64,000 bases of DNA from JASLBX01 sp036374175 (GTDB lineage: Bacteria; Actinomycetota; Actinomycetes; Jiangellales; Jiangellaceae), in the NCBI GenBank assembly GCA_036374175.1, contig DASUUH010000124.1:50528-114527 (forward strand), given 5' to 3'. Positions 31,814 to 40,232 of the stretch are shown here, piece by piece (within the stretch, counting starts at the first letter, position 1; each line of letters begins with the position of its first letter). Both the position numbers and the translations under genes were made by a program. The notes beneath the pieces are model-generated. The model saw only the letters and a program-made list of their open reading frames with translations, made no database searches and had not been told where the DNA came from.

Positions 31814-32668
31814 ATGGAGTTCTTGCAGCCACGGACCTGGGCCGACGCCCTATCGGCGAAGGCCGAACACCCGGCTGCACTGCCCATCGCCGGCGGCACC
31901 GACGTGATGGTGGATCTCAACTTCGACCGGGTCCGTCCCGCAGCCTTGCTCGATCTCACCGGCGTCGACGACCTCATCCATTGGGAAATGGACGGGGGGA
32001 CGGTTCGTCTCGGCGCCGGCGTCACCTACAGCCGCGTGATCGCTGAACTTGCCGCGATCCTGCCGGCGCTGGCAATGGCGTCGCGGACAGTTGGGTCACC
32101 GCAGATTCGCAACCGCGGCACGGTAGGTGGCAACCTCGGCTCCGCGTCGCCGGCCGGCGACGCCCACCCACCGCTGCTGGCCGGCGACGCGGTAGTCGAG
32201 GTCGAATCGATCCGGGGCCCACGCGCGATACCGATCGCGGAGTTCTTCACGGGGGTCAAGGAAAACGTCCTTCAACCGGACGAGCTGATCAAGGCGGTGC
32301 TGGTGCCGACGGCCAGTGGTCCGCAGCAGTTCGCAAAGATCGGGACACGTAACGCGATGGTGATCGCGGTGTCATCGTTCGCCGTCGCACTTCGCCCGGG
32401 CGAGCGGCGAGTAGGTACCGGCATCGGCTCGGCCGCGCCGACACCACGCCGTGCCGAGGGGGCTGAGGAGTTCGCTTCCGAGGCGCTGGATTGGGAGGGG
32501 CGCACACAGTTGTCTGAGGAGGTGGCCGAGCGGTTTGGGGGGCTGGTGGCGGCTGCCGCGGCGCCGATCGACGACGTCCGCGGCACCGCCGCCTACCGGC
32601 GGCACAGCCTGGCGGTCCTGGCCCGGCGGACGCTCGGCTGGGCCTGGTCCGCCTACCAGCGATCCTGA
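31814..32668 (+). CDS. Xanthine dehydrogenase, FAD-binding subunit
   Basis: Protein of about 284 residues (CoxM/XdhB type): PIAGGTDVMVDLNF (FAD) near residue 26, TVGSPQIRNRGTVGGNLGSASPAGD near 95 and DELIKAVLVP. It passes electrons from the iron-sulfur subunit to NAD or another acceptor. GTG at 31808 and ATG at 31814 are both possible; AAGGCGG favours the ATG. It is the first gene of a six-gene operon (FAD, Fe-S, Mo subunits, DUF6986, allB, alc), divergent from pucR, which likely controls it. Confidence 0.94.
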   Translation: MEFLQPRTWADALSAKAEHPAALPIAGGTDVMVDLNFDRVRPAALLDLTGVDDLIHWEMDGGTVRLGAGVTYSRVIAELAAILPALAMASRTVGSPQIRNRGTVGGNLGSASPAGDAHPPLLAGDAVVEVESIRGPRAIPIAEFFTGVKENVLQPDELIKAVLVPTASGPQQFAKIGTRNAMVIAVSSFAVALRPGERRVGTGIGSAAPTPRRAEGAEEFASEALDWEGRTQLSEEVAERFGGLVAAAAAPIDDVRGTAAYRRHSLAVLARRTLGWAWSAYQRS

Positions 32669-32674
32669 TCGCCT

Positions 32675-33151
32675 ATGCGCGTTACCACCACAGTCAACGG
32701 CGAGCGGCGTCAAGTTGAAGACGTCTGGGAAGGCGAAAGCCTGCTCTACGTACTCCGCGAGCGGATGGGGCTGCCCGGGTCGAAGAACGCGTGCGAACAG
32801 GGCGAATGCGGCTCGTGCACCGTGTACCTCGACAGTGTGCCGGTCTGCGCGTGTCTGGTCGCGGCCGGCCAGGCGGAGGGGCGTGAGATACGTACCGTCG
32901 AAGGGCTCGGCATTGACGACGAACTCAACCCGGTGCAGGAGGCCTTCGTCGAGGCCGGTGCGGTGCAATGTGGCTTCTGCACTCCTGGCCTGGTGGTGGC
33001 CGCGGATGACCTACTCGATCGGGTGCCGCAACCGTCCGACGCTGACATCCGCGAGGCGCTCGCGGGCAACCTGTGCCGCTGCACGGGCTACGAGCAGATC
33101 CTGACCGCTGTCCGCCTGGCTGCCACCCGCCGAGCCAAGGTGGTGCCGTGA
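32675..33151 (+). CDS. Xanthine dehydrogenase, [2Fe-2S] subunit
   Basis: Protein of 158 residues (CoxS type). The plant-ferredoxin-type cluster is KNACEQGECGSCTVYLDSVPVC near residue 38-58 and the second cluster is QCGFCTPGLVVAA and NLCRCTGYEQI near residues 100-140. Both clusters are complete. It relays electrons from the molybdenum subunit to FAD. Its TGA overlaps the GTG of the large-subunit gene (GTGA). Confidence 0.96.
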   Translation: MRVTTTVNGERRQVEDVWEGESLLYVLRERMGLPGSKNACEQGECGSCTVYLDSVPVCACLVAAGQAEGREIRTVEGLGIDDELNPVQEAFVEAGAVQCGFCTPGLVVAADDLLDRVPQPSDADIREALAGNLCRCTGYEQILTAVRLAATRRAKVVP

Positions 33152-35385
33152 CCGCTCCCATCCAGCCGGACACCGGAGTCTCCGGGCGTCGGGCCGCCGC
33201 TGGCGGTGTCGGTGACAACGTCACGCGTCCGGACGGCACCCTCAAGGTCACCGGCGAGTTCGCCTACTCCAGTGACCTGTGGGCCGACGACATGTTGTGG
33301 GGCACGACGCTTCGCAGCCCCCATCCGCATACGTTGATCACGCGGCTCGACGTCGGCCCCGCGCTCGCAGTGCCCGGCGTGCACGCAGTGCTGACCTACG
33401 ACGACGTTCCGGCCCAGAAGGTCTACGGACTCGAGCGCGCCGACCAGCCGGTCCTGTGCGACGGCACGGCCCGCTACCAGGGTGAGCCGATCGCAATCGT
33501 GGCGGCCGACCACCCGGAGACGGCCCGCCGTGCGGCGTCGCGCATCGTCGTCGAATACGACGTGCTCGACCCGCTGACCGACCCCAGGCAGGCCATCGAT
33601 CCTGCCACGACCCAGCAGGTGCATCCGACCGGCAACGTGGTGCGTCATCTGGTCATCCGCAAGGGCGACACCTCGGTTTCGGCCGACGTCGTGGTGACCG
33701 GTGACTACGAGGTCGGCATGCAGGACCAGGCTTTCCTTGGCCCGGAATCCGGGCTGGCAGTACCCGCGGACGACGGTGGAGTGGACCTCTACGTCGCTAC
33801 CCAGTGGCTGCACGTTGATCGCGACCAGGTGGCCGCCTGCCTGGGCCTTCCCAGCGACAAGGTGCGGATCACCCTGGCCGGCGTCGGTGGCGCGTTCGGT
33901 GCCCGCGAAGACCTGTCCATGCAGATCCACGCGTGCATGCTGGCGTTGCACACCGGCAAGCCGGTGAAAATGGTCTATTCGCGCGAGGAGTCGTTCTTCG
34001 GTCACGTACACCGCCACCCGGCGCTGCTGCACTACGAGCACGGCGCCAGCCGGGAAGGGCGGTTGCTCTACGTCACGGCTGAGATCATCTTGGACGGCGG
34101 CGCCTACATGTCCAGCACCCCTGCCGTCGTGGGCAACGCGGCCACCCTCGGCGTCGGGCCGTACGACGTGCCGAATGTCAGCATGGACTGCTGGGGTGTC
34201 TACACCAACAACCCGCCGTGTGGCGCGATGCGCGGCTTCGGCGCCGTCCAGGCCGCGTTCGGGTACGAGTCGCAGATGGACCGGCTGGCGGCCGAACTCG
34301 GCCTTGATCCGGTGGAGTTCCGGCTGCTCAACGCGATGAGCGAAGCTTCGGTCATGCCAACCGGGCAGGTGATCGACTTCCCCGCGCCGGTCGCCGAGGT
34401 ACTCAAACGGGTCAGCTCGGCGCCCATGCCGCCCGAACGTCCGGACGGGCCCGAACCTGACCTTCGCGACCTGCCCGGCGGTGTCAGCAACACCACACAC
34501 GGTGAAGGCGTCGTCCGTGGGGTCGGGTACGCCGTCGGCATCAAGAACGTGTGTTACTCCGAAGGTTTCGACGACTACTCGACGGCTCGGGTGCGGGTGG
34601 AAGTGGCCGCGGGCCGTCCCGTCGCCAGCGTCCACACGGCGGCCGCCGAGGTGGGCCAGGGCGTGGTGACGCTGCTGGTGCAGGTCGTCCGGACCGAACT
34701 CGGGATCGACGAGGTGACCATCCTGCCGGCCGACACCCAAGTCGGCAGCGCCGGCTCGACATCGGCGTCGCGGCAGTCGTACATGACCGGCGGTGCGGTG
34801 CGAGCCGCATGCCAGGCGGTGCGCGCCAGGCTGCCCGATGTGTCCGCGCTGCGCGAGGGGGACGTCGTCGAGGAGACGGTCGAATGGCGACACCGGGCGA
34901 CGACACCCCTGGACGAGCGTGGCCAGGGCAACGCCCACGTGCAGTACGCGTTCGCCGCACACCGCGCGGTGGTTGACGTCGACGTGGAGTTGGGCCTGGT
35001 CAAGGTGGTGGAACTGGCGACCGCGCAGGATGTCGGCAAGGTGATGAATCCGACCGGCGTCCTCGGGCAGATCTACGGCGGCAGCGCGCAGGGCCTCGGG
35101 CTGGCGCTGATGGAGGAGGTCCAGGTGTCGAACGGCGCCATCCGGAACCCGTCCTTCACCGACTACCTGATCCCGACGATCCTCGACATGCCGCCTATGC
35201 AGGTGGACGTGCTGGAGATGGCCGATCCGCATGCTCCGTACGGGCTGCGTGGCGTGGGCGAGCCGCCGACCATCTCGTCCACGCCCGCGATCGTCGCGGC
35301 CGTGCGTGCGGCGACGGGGCGAGCGCTCACCCGAATACCCATCCGCCCTGAGCACATCACCGGCATGGGGGAGACGCTCGGGTGA
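33148..35385 (+). CDS. Xanthine dehydrogenase, molybdopterin-binding subunit
   Basis: Protein of 745 residues (XdhA/CoxL type) beginning at the overlapping GTG. The N-terminal domain has TRPDGTLKVTGEFAYSSDL and YQGEPIAIVAADHPETAR; the catalytic part has GVGGAFGAREDLSMQIHACM, GAMRGFGAVQAAFGYES and the base Glu in LRGVGEPPTISSTPA near the end. The substrate is most likely xanthine or hypoxanthine because allantoinase, allantoicase and uricase genes are adjacent; other aromatic N-heterocycles are possible. A minus-strand frame of similar length is an antisense shadow. Confidence 0.95.
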   Translation: MTAPIQPDTGVSGRRAAAGGVGDNVTRPDGTLKVTGEFAYSSDLWADDMLWGTTLRSPHPHTLITRLDVGPALAVPGVHAVLTYDDVPAQKVYGLERADQPVLCDGTARYQGEPIAIVAADHPETARRAASRIVVEYDVLDPLTDPRQAIDPATTQQVHPTGNVVRHLVIRKGDTSVSADVVVTGDYEVGMQDQAFLGPESGLAVPADDGGVDLYVATQWLHVDRDQVAACLGLPSDKVRITLAGVGGAFGAREDLSMQIHACMLALHTGKPVKMVYSREESFFGHVHRHPALLHYEHGASREGRLLYVTAEIILDGGAYMSSTPAVVGNAATLGVGPYDVPNVSMDCWGVYTNNPPCGAMRGFGAVQAAFGYESQMDRLAAELGLDPVEFRLLNAMSEASVMPTGQVIDFPAPVAEVLKRVSSAPMPPERPDGPEPDLRDLPGGVSNTTHGEGVVRGVGYAVGIKNVCYSEGFDDYSTARVRVEVAAGRPVASVHTAAAEVGQGVVTLLVQVVRTELGIDEVTILPADTQVGSAGSTSASRQSYMTGGAVRAACQAVRARLPDVSALREGDVVEETVEWRHRATTPLDERGQGNAHVQYAFAAHRAVVDVDVELGLVKVVELATAQDVGKVMNPTGVLGQIYGGSAQGLGLALMEEVQVSNGAIRNPSFTDYLIPTILDMPPMQVDVLEMADPHAPYGLRGVGEPPTISSTPAIVAAVRAATGRALTRIPIRPEHITGMGETLG

Positions 35386-36677
35386 CCGACCGGATGGCCC
35401 GCGATCATCGCCAACGCCCGGCGGCGACGCTCGGATCGGACGTGCTGGCCGAACTCGACGGCATGCTGGCCGGCGCGGACGCCGACCTCGCGCGCCTTTA
35501 CCCCGGCGACGTCGCCCGCCGGCAACCGGTGCACACCGTATACGTGCCCGCCGACCGGATCGCCGCCGATACCGTTCGGACCTGGGGCGCCGCCGCGCTG
35601 GACGCCCTGGCCACGCATGGTGCCGACGCTGCCGCCCTGGCCGCGGCAGTCGGGTTGCCGGCCGACGTGGTCGCCGAGGTGCTGCCGCTCGTGCATCGCA
35701 AGCTGTCCACAGAGCCGATCGAGGATCTCCGCATCGATTTCGAGGACGGCCTCGGCGTGCGCCCGGACGATGAGGAGGACGATCTGGCGCAGGCCGCCGC
35801 GCGGGCAGTCGCGGACGCGTCGATCACCGGTCACCGGCCACCGTTCGTCGGCATCCGCTTCAAGTCACTGGAGGCGCCAAACCGGCTGCGTGGAGTGCGG
35901 ACGCTGCACGTGTTCCTCGACGCGCTACTGGCGGCGGGTTCACTTCCGGACGGCCTGGTGGTGACGCTGCCGAAGGTCACGTCAGTTGCCCAGGTGGAGG
36001 CGATGGGCCGGTTGTGTGAGCGACTCGAATCGGCCTATGGCCTGCCGGGCGGGCGGCTGCGGTTCGAGGTCCAGATCGAGACCCCGCAGGCCATTATCGG
36101 CGCCGACGGTGTGGCGACAGTGGCGCGGATCGTGCATGCGGTGCCGGGCCGGCTGACCGGGTTGCATTACGGCACCTACGACTACAGCGCCGCGTGCGGA
36201 GTCGCCGCCGCTTACCAGAGCCTGGAGCATCCGGCCGCGGACTACGCCAAAGCCGTCATGCAAGTGGCCACTGCGGGCACCGGTGTGCGGCTCTCCGACG
36301 GCTCGACGAACGTCCTTCCAGTTGGTGACACGACGGCAGTGCGCGCGGCCTGGGCGCTGCATGCCCGGCTGATCCGGCGTTCTTTGGAGCGGGGCTTCTA
36401 CCAGGGTTGGGACCTGCACCCGGCACAGTTGCCGACCCGGTTTCTGGCAACCTACGTGTTTTACCGCAGCGGCTTTGCGGCCGCGGCGAACCGCCTGACC
36501 GCCTACGCCGCACGCAGGGACAGTGGGGTGCTGGACGAGCCGGCGACCGCGAGAGCGTTGGCCGGCTTCCTAGTGCGCGGGCTGGAGTGCGGCGCCATCA
36601 CCGAGGACGACCTGCACGGTTACGACCTCGACCGGACGCTGGTCGATGGCTACGCCGGCAGAGCGGCGGCCCCGTGA
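35382..36677 (+). CDS. DUF6986 family aldolase/citrate-lyase-fold protein
   Basis: Protein of 431 residues, recognisable as DUF6986, which has the HpcH/HpaI aldolase-citrate lyase TIM-barrel fold. Segments are TEPIEDLRIDFEDGLGVR near residue 107, VVTLPKVTSVAQVEAM, LRFEVQIETPQAIIG (likely metal-binding Glu), LTGLHYGTYDYSAACGV and FYQGWDLHPAQLPTRF. The reaction is not established. Fold relatives include CitE and malate synthase, so an enzyme acting on glyoxylate from allantoate breakdown is a reasonable guess. It overlaps the genes on both sides by 4 bp (GTGA), so it is firmly part of the purine operon. Confidence 0.8.
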   Translation: MTDRMARDHRQRPAATLGSDVLAELDGMLAGADADLARLYPGDVARRQPVHTVYVPADRIAADTVRTWGAAALDALATHGADAAALAAAVGLPADVVAEVLPLVHRKLSTEPIEDLRIDFEDGLGVRPDDEEDDLAQAAARAVADASITGHRPPFVGIRFKSLEAPNRLRGVRTLHVFLDALLAAGSLPDGLVVTLPKVTSVAQVEAMGRLCERLESAYGLPGGRLRFEVQIETPQAIIGADGVATVARIVHAVPGRLTGLHYGTYDYSAACGVAAAYQSLEHPAADYAKAVMQVATAGTGVRLSDGSTNVLPVGDTTAVRAAWALHARLIRRSLERGFYQGWDLHPAQLPTRFLATYVFYRSGFAAAANRLTAYAARRDSGVLDEPATARALAGFLVRGLECGAITEDDLHGYDLDRTLVDGYAGRAAAP

Positions 36678-37987
36678 AGGTGTTCCGGTCGCGCCGCGCC
36701 GTGCTGCCGTCAGGCGAGCAGCCGGCCGACGTCGTGGTCGAGGACGGCCGGATTGTGGCGGTCGAACCGTACGGCAGCGCGCGTGCGACCGAGGTGGTCA
36801 ACCTGGGCGTGCTGGCGCTGCTGCCTGGCCTCGTCGACACCCACGTCCACGTCAACGAACCGGGCCGCACGTCGTGGGAGGGATTCGCCACTGCCACCCG
36901 GGCCGCCGGTGCCGGGGGTGTCACGACGATCATCGACATGCCACTGAACTGCATCCCACCGACGACAACTGTGGAGAACCTGAACCTCAAGCGGGCTGCT
37001 GCCGCCAGTTCGGCCCACGTCGATGTGGGGTTCTGGGGCGGCGCGATCGGCGAGAACCGCGGCGATCTAGAGAAGTTGCACGAGGCTGGGGTGTTCGGGT
37101 TCAAGGCGTTCATGTCACCGTCCGGTGTTCCGGAGTTTCCCCATCTGGTCGACGGGTTGGCCGAGACGCTGGCGGAGGTGGCCCGGCTGGGGGCGCTGTG
37201 CGCGGTGCACGCCGAGGATCCTGACGTGCTCGCCCGGGCACCGACGCCGGCCGGGCGGTCGTATGCGGCCTTCCTCCGATCGCGGCCTCCCGAGGCCGAG
37301 CGCGCGGCCGTGACGCGACTTGTCGAGGCCGCCCGCCGGACCGACGCTCGTGTCCACGTCCTGCACGTATCGAGCGCGCAGGTGGTTCCGCTGCTTGATG
37401 CCGCGCGCGCCGCCGGCGTCTACATCACCGCCGAAACGTGCCCGCACTACCTGTGCCTGGCGGCAGAGGACATCGCCGATGGCGACACGGCGGCCAAGTG
37501 CTGTCCACCCATCAGAGACGCGGCGAACCGTGACGCACTGTGGCAGCGGCTGGAGGCAGGCGGCATTGACGCAGTGGTGTCCGACCACTCGCCCTGCCCG
37601 CTCGAGCTCAAGCAACTGGAAACCGGTGACTACGGCGCAGCATGGGGCGGAATCAGCGGCTTGCAGATCGGCCTTTCGGCCGTGTGGACGCAGGCCTGGT
37701 CGCGCGGGTACGGGCTCAGCGACGTCGCCGGCTGGATGGCGAGCGGTCCGGCGGCAGTCGTTGGCCTGACGGCGAAGGGTTCACTCGAGGCGGGGATGGA
37801 CGCGGACCTGGTGGCCTTCGATCCGGACGCCGAATTCGTCGTCGACCCGGCGGAGCTCCATCACCGGAATCCGGTCACCGCGTATGCCGGACGCGCGCTC
37901 CGCGGTGCGGTTGAGGACACCTGGTTGCGGGGTGAACGGGTGGACGGGACGCATGCGCGTGGCCGGCTGCTGGAGCGAGACTCGTGA
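36674..37987 (+). CDS. allB: Allantoinase
   Basis: Protein of 437 residues of the cyclic amidohydrolase family: GLVDTHVHVNEPGRTSWEGF near residue 55 (metal ligands), GVFGFKAFMSPSGVPEFP (carbamylated Lys) near 145, LCAVHAEDP, VHVLHVSSAQ and DAVVSDHSPCPLELK near 300. The DHSPC and KAFMSPSG motifs favour allantoinase over dihydroorotase or hydantoinase. It opens S-allantoin to allantoate. The GTG at 36674 overlaps the upstream stop; its own stop overlaps the allantoicase start (37984). Confidence 0.94.
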   Translation: MKVFRSRRAVLPSGEQPADVVVEDGRIVAVEPYGSARATEVVNLGVLALLPGLVDTHVHVNEPGRTSWEGFATATRAAGAGGVTTIIDMPLNCIPPTTTVENLNLKRAAAASSAHVDVGFWGGAIGENRGDLEKLHEAGVFGFKAFMSPSGVPEFPHLVDGLAETLAEVARLGALCAVHAEDPDVLARAPTPAGRSYAAFLRSRPPEAERAAVTRLVEAARRTDARVHVLHVSSAQVVPLLDAARAAGVYITAETCPHYLCLAAEDIADGDTAAKCCPPIRDAANRDALWQRLEAGGIDAVVSDHSPCPLELKQLETGDYGAAWGGISGLQIGLSAVWTQAWSRGYGLSDVAGWMASGPAAVVGLTAKGSLEAGMDADLVAFDPDAEFVVDPAELHHRNPVTAYAGRALRGAVEDTWLRGERVDGTHARGRLLERDS

Positions 37988-39177
37988 CGGCGGACTGGAA
38001 GCACCAGCCTGACCTGGCCGTCCGCAGCCGGGGCGGTTCGGTTGTGCTGGCCAACGACGAGACGTTCGGCGAGAAAGAGAACCTCATCAGTCCGGCTGCT
38101 CCTGCGTTCCAGCCGCATACCTTCGGTCACCGCGGCCAGGTCGTTGACGGCTGGGAGACCCGGCGGCGTCGCGGGCCAGGCCACGATTGGGCGATCGTCC
38201 GGCTCGGGATGGCGGGCATTGTGCGCGGGGTGGTGATCGATACCGCCTGGTTCACCGGCAACTACCCGCCGGAGGTGTCGGTCGACGCGGCATGGGTGGA
38301 TCCGCTCGACTCCGCCATCCGCGCAGCCGACTTGATCGACTCTGGAGTTGAGTGGGCCGAGATAGTGCCGCGATCGCCGGTTCACGGCGACAGCGAACAT
38401 GACTTCAGTGTCGACCACGACAAGTTGGTTACGCACGTGCGGCTCCGCCAGTATCCCGACGGGGGCATCGCCCGACTGCGCGTGCACGGTGAACGGGTAG
38501 GCGACCCTCGCTGGGTGGCCGGCCGGGCGTTCGACCTGGCTGCGATGGAGCATGGAGCCGCCGCGTTCGACTGCAGCAACCGGTTCTACTCCGCGCCGGA
38601 CAATCTGCTCGCGCCTGGACCAGCACGGGTGATGGGGGAGGGCTGGGAGACGTCGCGGCGGCGTGACGAGGGCAACGACTGGGTACTGATCCGGCTGGCG
38701 ACGGCGGGCGTGGTGCGCCAGTTGGAGATCGACACGTCGTGCTTCATCGGCAACGCACCCGGCGCGGTGGCGGTCACCGGTCTCCGTGCGAATGACATTG
38801 AGTTGCTCACCCGGACGCCGGTGCAGCCGGACGCGGCGAACCGGTTCGTCCTGTCGCCTTCGGACCCGGTGGATCAGTTACGCGTGGACATTTTCCCGGA
38901 CGGCGGGCTCGCCCGCGTCCGTGCCTGGGGCGAGCCGAGCCGCGACGGGCGTACCGCCCTGTTCTTGGCTTGGTACAACCGCTTGCCAGCAGCGGCCTCG
39001 GAATCGGCGCTGGTCGGGTGGGGTGGCGCGGACGTGATGTGGGCCCGTGCGCTGGCTGCCGGGCGCCCTTACCGCAGTGGTGCAGCGCTTGCCGACACCG
39101 TCTCGACGCTGCCGGGCATCCCGCCCGAGGTCGATGTGTGGACGGCGCTGACCGGGCTGAGCAGCACGGCGCTCTAG
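37984..39177 (+). CDS. alc: Allantoicase with truncated UraD-like tail
   Basis: Protein of 397 residues. Two homologous allantoicase repeats are seen at about 20-175 (VDGWETRRRRGPGHDWAIVRLG, DTAWFTGNYP) and 195-325 (GEGWETSRRRDEGNDWVLIR, DTSCFIGNAPG, FPDGGLARVRAWGE). It hydrolyses allantoate to ureidoglycolate and urea. The last 73 residues (AWYNRLPAAASESALVGW, ALAAGRPYRSGAAL) resemble the first 60 residues of the UraD protein in this window (FNSLPADRAESALLACCSS, LLAGRPYSS) but stop just before the HPRIGE catalytic motif. It is the last gene of the operon. The tail is the odd part; its function is unknown. Confidence 0.92.
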   Translation: MTADWKHQPDLAVRSRGGSVVLANDETFGEKENLISPAAPAFQPHTFGHRGQVVDGWETRRRRGPGHDWAIVRLGMAGIVRGVVIDTAWFTGNYPPEVSVDAAWVDPLDSAIRAADLIDSGVEWAEIVPRSPVHGDSEHDFSVDHDKLVTHVRLRQYPDGGIARLRVHGERVGDPRWVAGRAFDLAAMEHGAAAFDCSNRFYSAPDNLLAPGPARVMGEGWETSRRRDEGNDWVLIRLATAGVVRQLEIDTSCFIGNAPGAVAVTGLRANDIELLTRTPVQPDAANRFVLSPSDPVDQLRVDIFPDGGLARVRAWGEPSRDGRTALFLAWYNRLPAAASESALVGWGGADVMWARALAAGRPYRSGAALADTVSTLPGIPPEVDVWTALTGLSSTAL

Positions 39178-39216
39178 TCCATCGCGGACGTGAACCCGGG
39201 CATGAGGCGTGTTGAG

Positions 39217-39240
39217 CAAGATCGTCCCCAGACGATCTTG
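39217..39240. terminator. Bidirectional hairpin between allantoicase and the Clp-N gene
   Basis: Perfect 10-bp arms CAAGATCGTC (39217-39226) and GACGATCTTG (39231-39240) with loop CCCA, between convergent genes. The CAAGATCG stem ends match the outer arms of the dispersed elements at 13.0 and 26.8 kb, which begin CCAAGATC. Confidence 0.7.
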
Positions 39241-39262
39241 TCGGTCTGTTCGAGTGGTCAGG

Positions 39263-39853
39263 TCACGCCGCTTTGCCCAGGCTGTCGAGTACGAAGGCCC
39301 GCACCGCGTCTGGGTTCACCTCGAGGTGGCGGAGCAGTTCGATAGCGGTGTTGCCGTCCGGATCGAGCAGGCCCAGGACAATGTGCTCCACTCCAATGTG
39401 CCGGTCGCCGAGGTTGAGAGCCTCGCGTAGCGAGCGTTCGAGCACACGCTTGGCCCGCGGCATGAACCGAAGGTGTCCGGACCGGAAACTGGGCTCGCAT
39501 CGGGCCCGCCGGAAGAACAGCCGGTGCCGCGAACGACGACCCAGAGGCCGGTCCAATGCGCCTGGTCCGAACGTGGCCTCCACCCGGTGGCGCACTTCGT
39601 CGAGATCAATGCCTACGGCGCGCAGCGCATCAGCGTCGCTGACGTCCAGGCCGACCACCTGGGTGAGCGCCTCCCGGGCGGTCTCCAGGGTGACGCCGAG
39701 CTCATTCAATGCTTGCACGCCGGGGGCGTCCGGCTGGGTAAGAACCCCGAGCAGCAGGTGTTCCGCGCCAACCCACGAATGCCCGAACCTGTGGGCTTCG
39801 TCCCGTCCCCGGACCACGACCAGCCGAGCGCTTTGGGTGAACCGCTCGAACAT
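39263..39853 (-). CDS. Clp N-terminal (double repeat) domain protein
   Basis: Protein of 196 residues with two Clp-N repeats: MFERFTQSARLVVVRGRDEA, VGAEHLLLGVL near residue 30, then RAKRVLERSLREALNLGDRH and VEHIVLGLLDPDG near residue 150. It has no ATPase domain, so it is a stand-alone adaptor-like relative of the ClpC N-domain. Such proteins may bind ClpC partners or substrates. Its ATG overlaps by 1 bp the TGA of the small HTH gene upstream (TGATG). The two form a conserved-looking operon, and expression is probably controlled by that HTH protein. Confidence 0.87.
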   Translation of the reverse strand: MFERFTQSARLVVVRGRDEAHRFGHSWVGAEHLLLGVLTQPDAPGVQALNELGVTLETAREALTQVVGLDVSDADALRAVGIDLDEVRHRVEATFGPGALDRPLGRRSRHRLFFRRARCEPSFRSGHLRFMPRAKRVLERSLREALNLGDRHIGVEHIVLGLLDPDGNTAIELLRHLEVNPDAVRAFVLDSLGKAA

Positions 39854-40065
39854 CACCTGGCCCCTCCGTGCTTCTTATGTACGGCCTGCTTGCTCACACC
39901 CAACGCCGTGCCGATCTCTTCCCATGACCAGCCGCACCGCCGGGCGTTGTCGACTTGCAGCGCCTCGAGTTGTTCAACCAGTCGGCGCAGCGCCGCCACC
40001 GCGCGCAGGCCGATGCGCGGATCTTGATTCGTGGCCGCCGCCGCAGCATCTACCGCCTCAGTCAT
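39853..40065 (-). CDS. Small helix-turn-helix regulator
   Basis: Protein of 70 residues. A coiled helical lead (IGLRAVAALRRLVEQLEALQVDNAR) is followed by a helix-turn-helix, WSWEEIGTALGVSKQAVHKK, and it ends in KHGGAR. The ATG at 40065 is used; a longer frame to 40197 overlaps the promoter region and has no coding character. A GTCAAC-GTTA-GTTGAC palindrome lies 4 bp upstream, so it probably represses its own operon, which includes the Clp-N protein. The trigger could be protein-folding or protease status, but this is inference. Confidence 0.82.
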   Translation of the reverse strand: MTEAVDAAAAATNQDPRIGLRAVAALRRLVEQLEALQVDNARRCGWSWEEIGTALGVSKQAVHKKHGGAR

Positions 40066-40068
40066 GGC

Positions 40069-40102
40069 GTCAACGTTAGTTGACAACAGTCCGGTCGTCA
40101 AC
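40069..40102. promoter_or_regulatory. GTCAAC/GTTGAC operator upstream of the HTH/Clp-N operon
   Basis: GTCAAC (40069-40074), GTTA spacer, GTTGAC (40079-40084): a perfect 6-bp inverted repeat with 4-base spacer. A third half-site GTCAAC lies at 40097-40102. It is directly upstream of the HTH start codon and is a likely autoregulatory site. Confidence 0.6.
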
Positions 40103-40232
40103 CAACCTTGACGTCCGCCACGGGATGTTGCTCTGCCGCGCAGGCTGGGTCCGTCCGTCGCCCGATCCGCTCGCCATTGATCCTGGGGCGGCTCCACCCG
40201 AGTCGGACGGACTTCTCGCGTAATCTCGCCAC

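Noticed and set aside
33088..35355. A 755-codon minus-strand open frame opposite the xanthine dehydrogenase large subunit
   Set aside because: Antisense shadow of a gene with full family motifs; long frames on the opposite strand are expected at this GC content.
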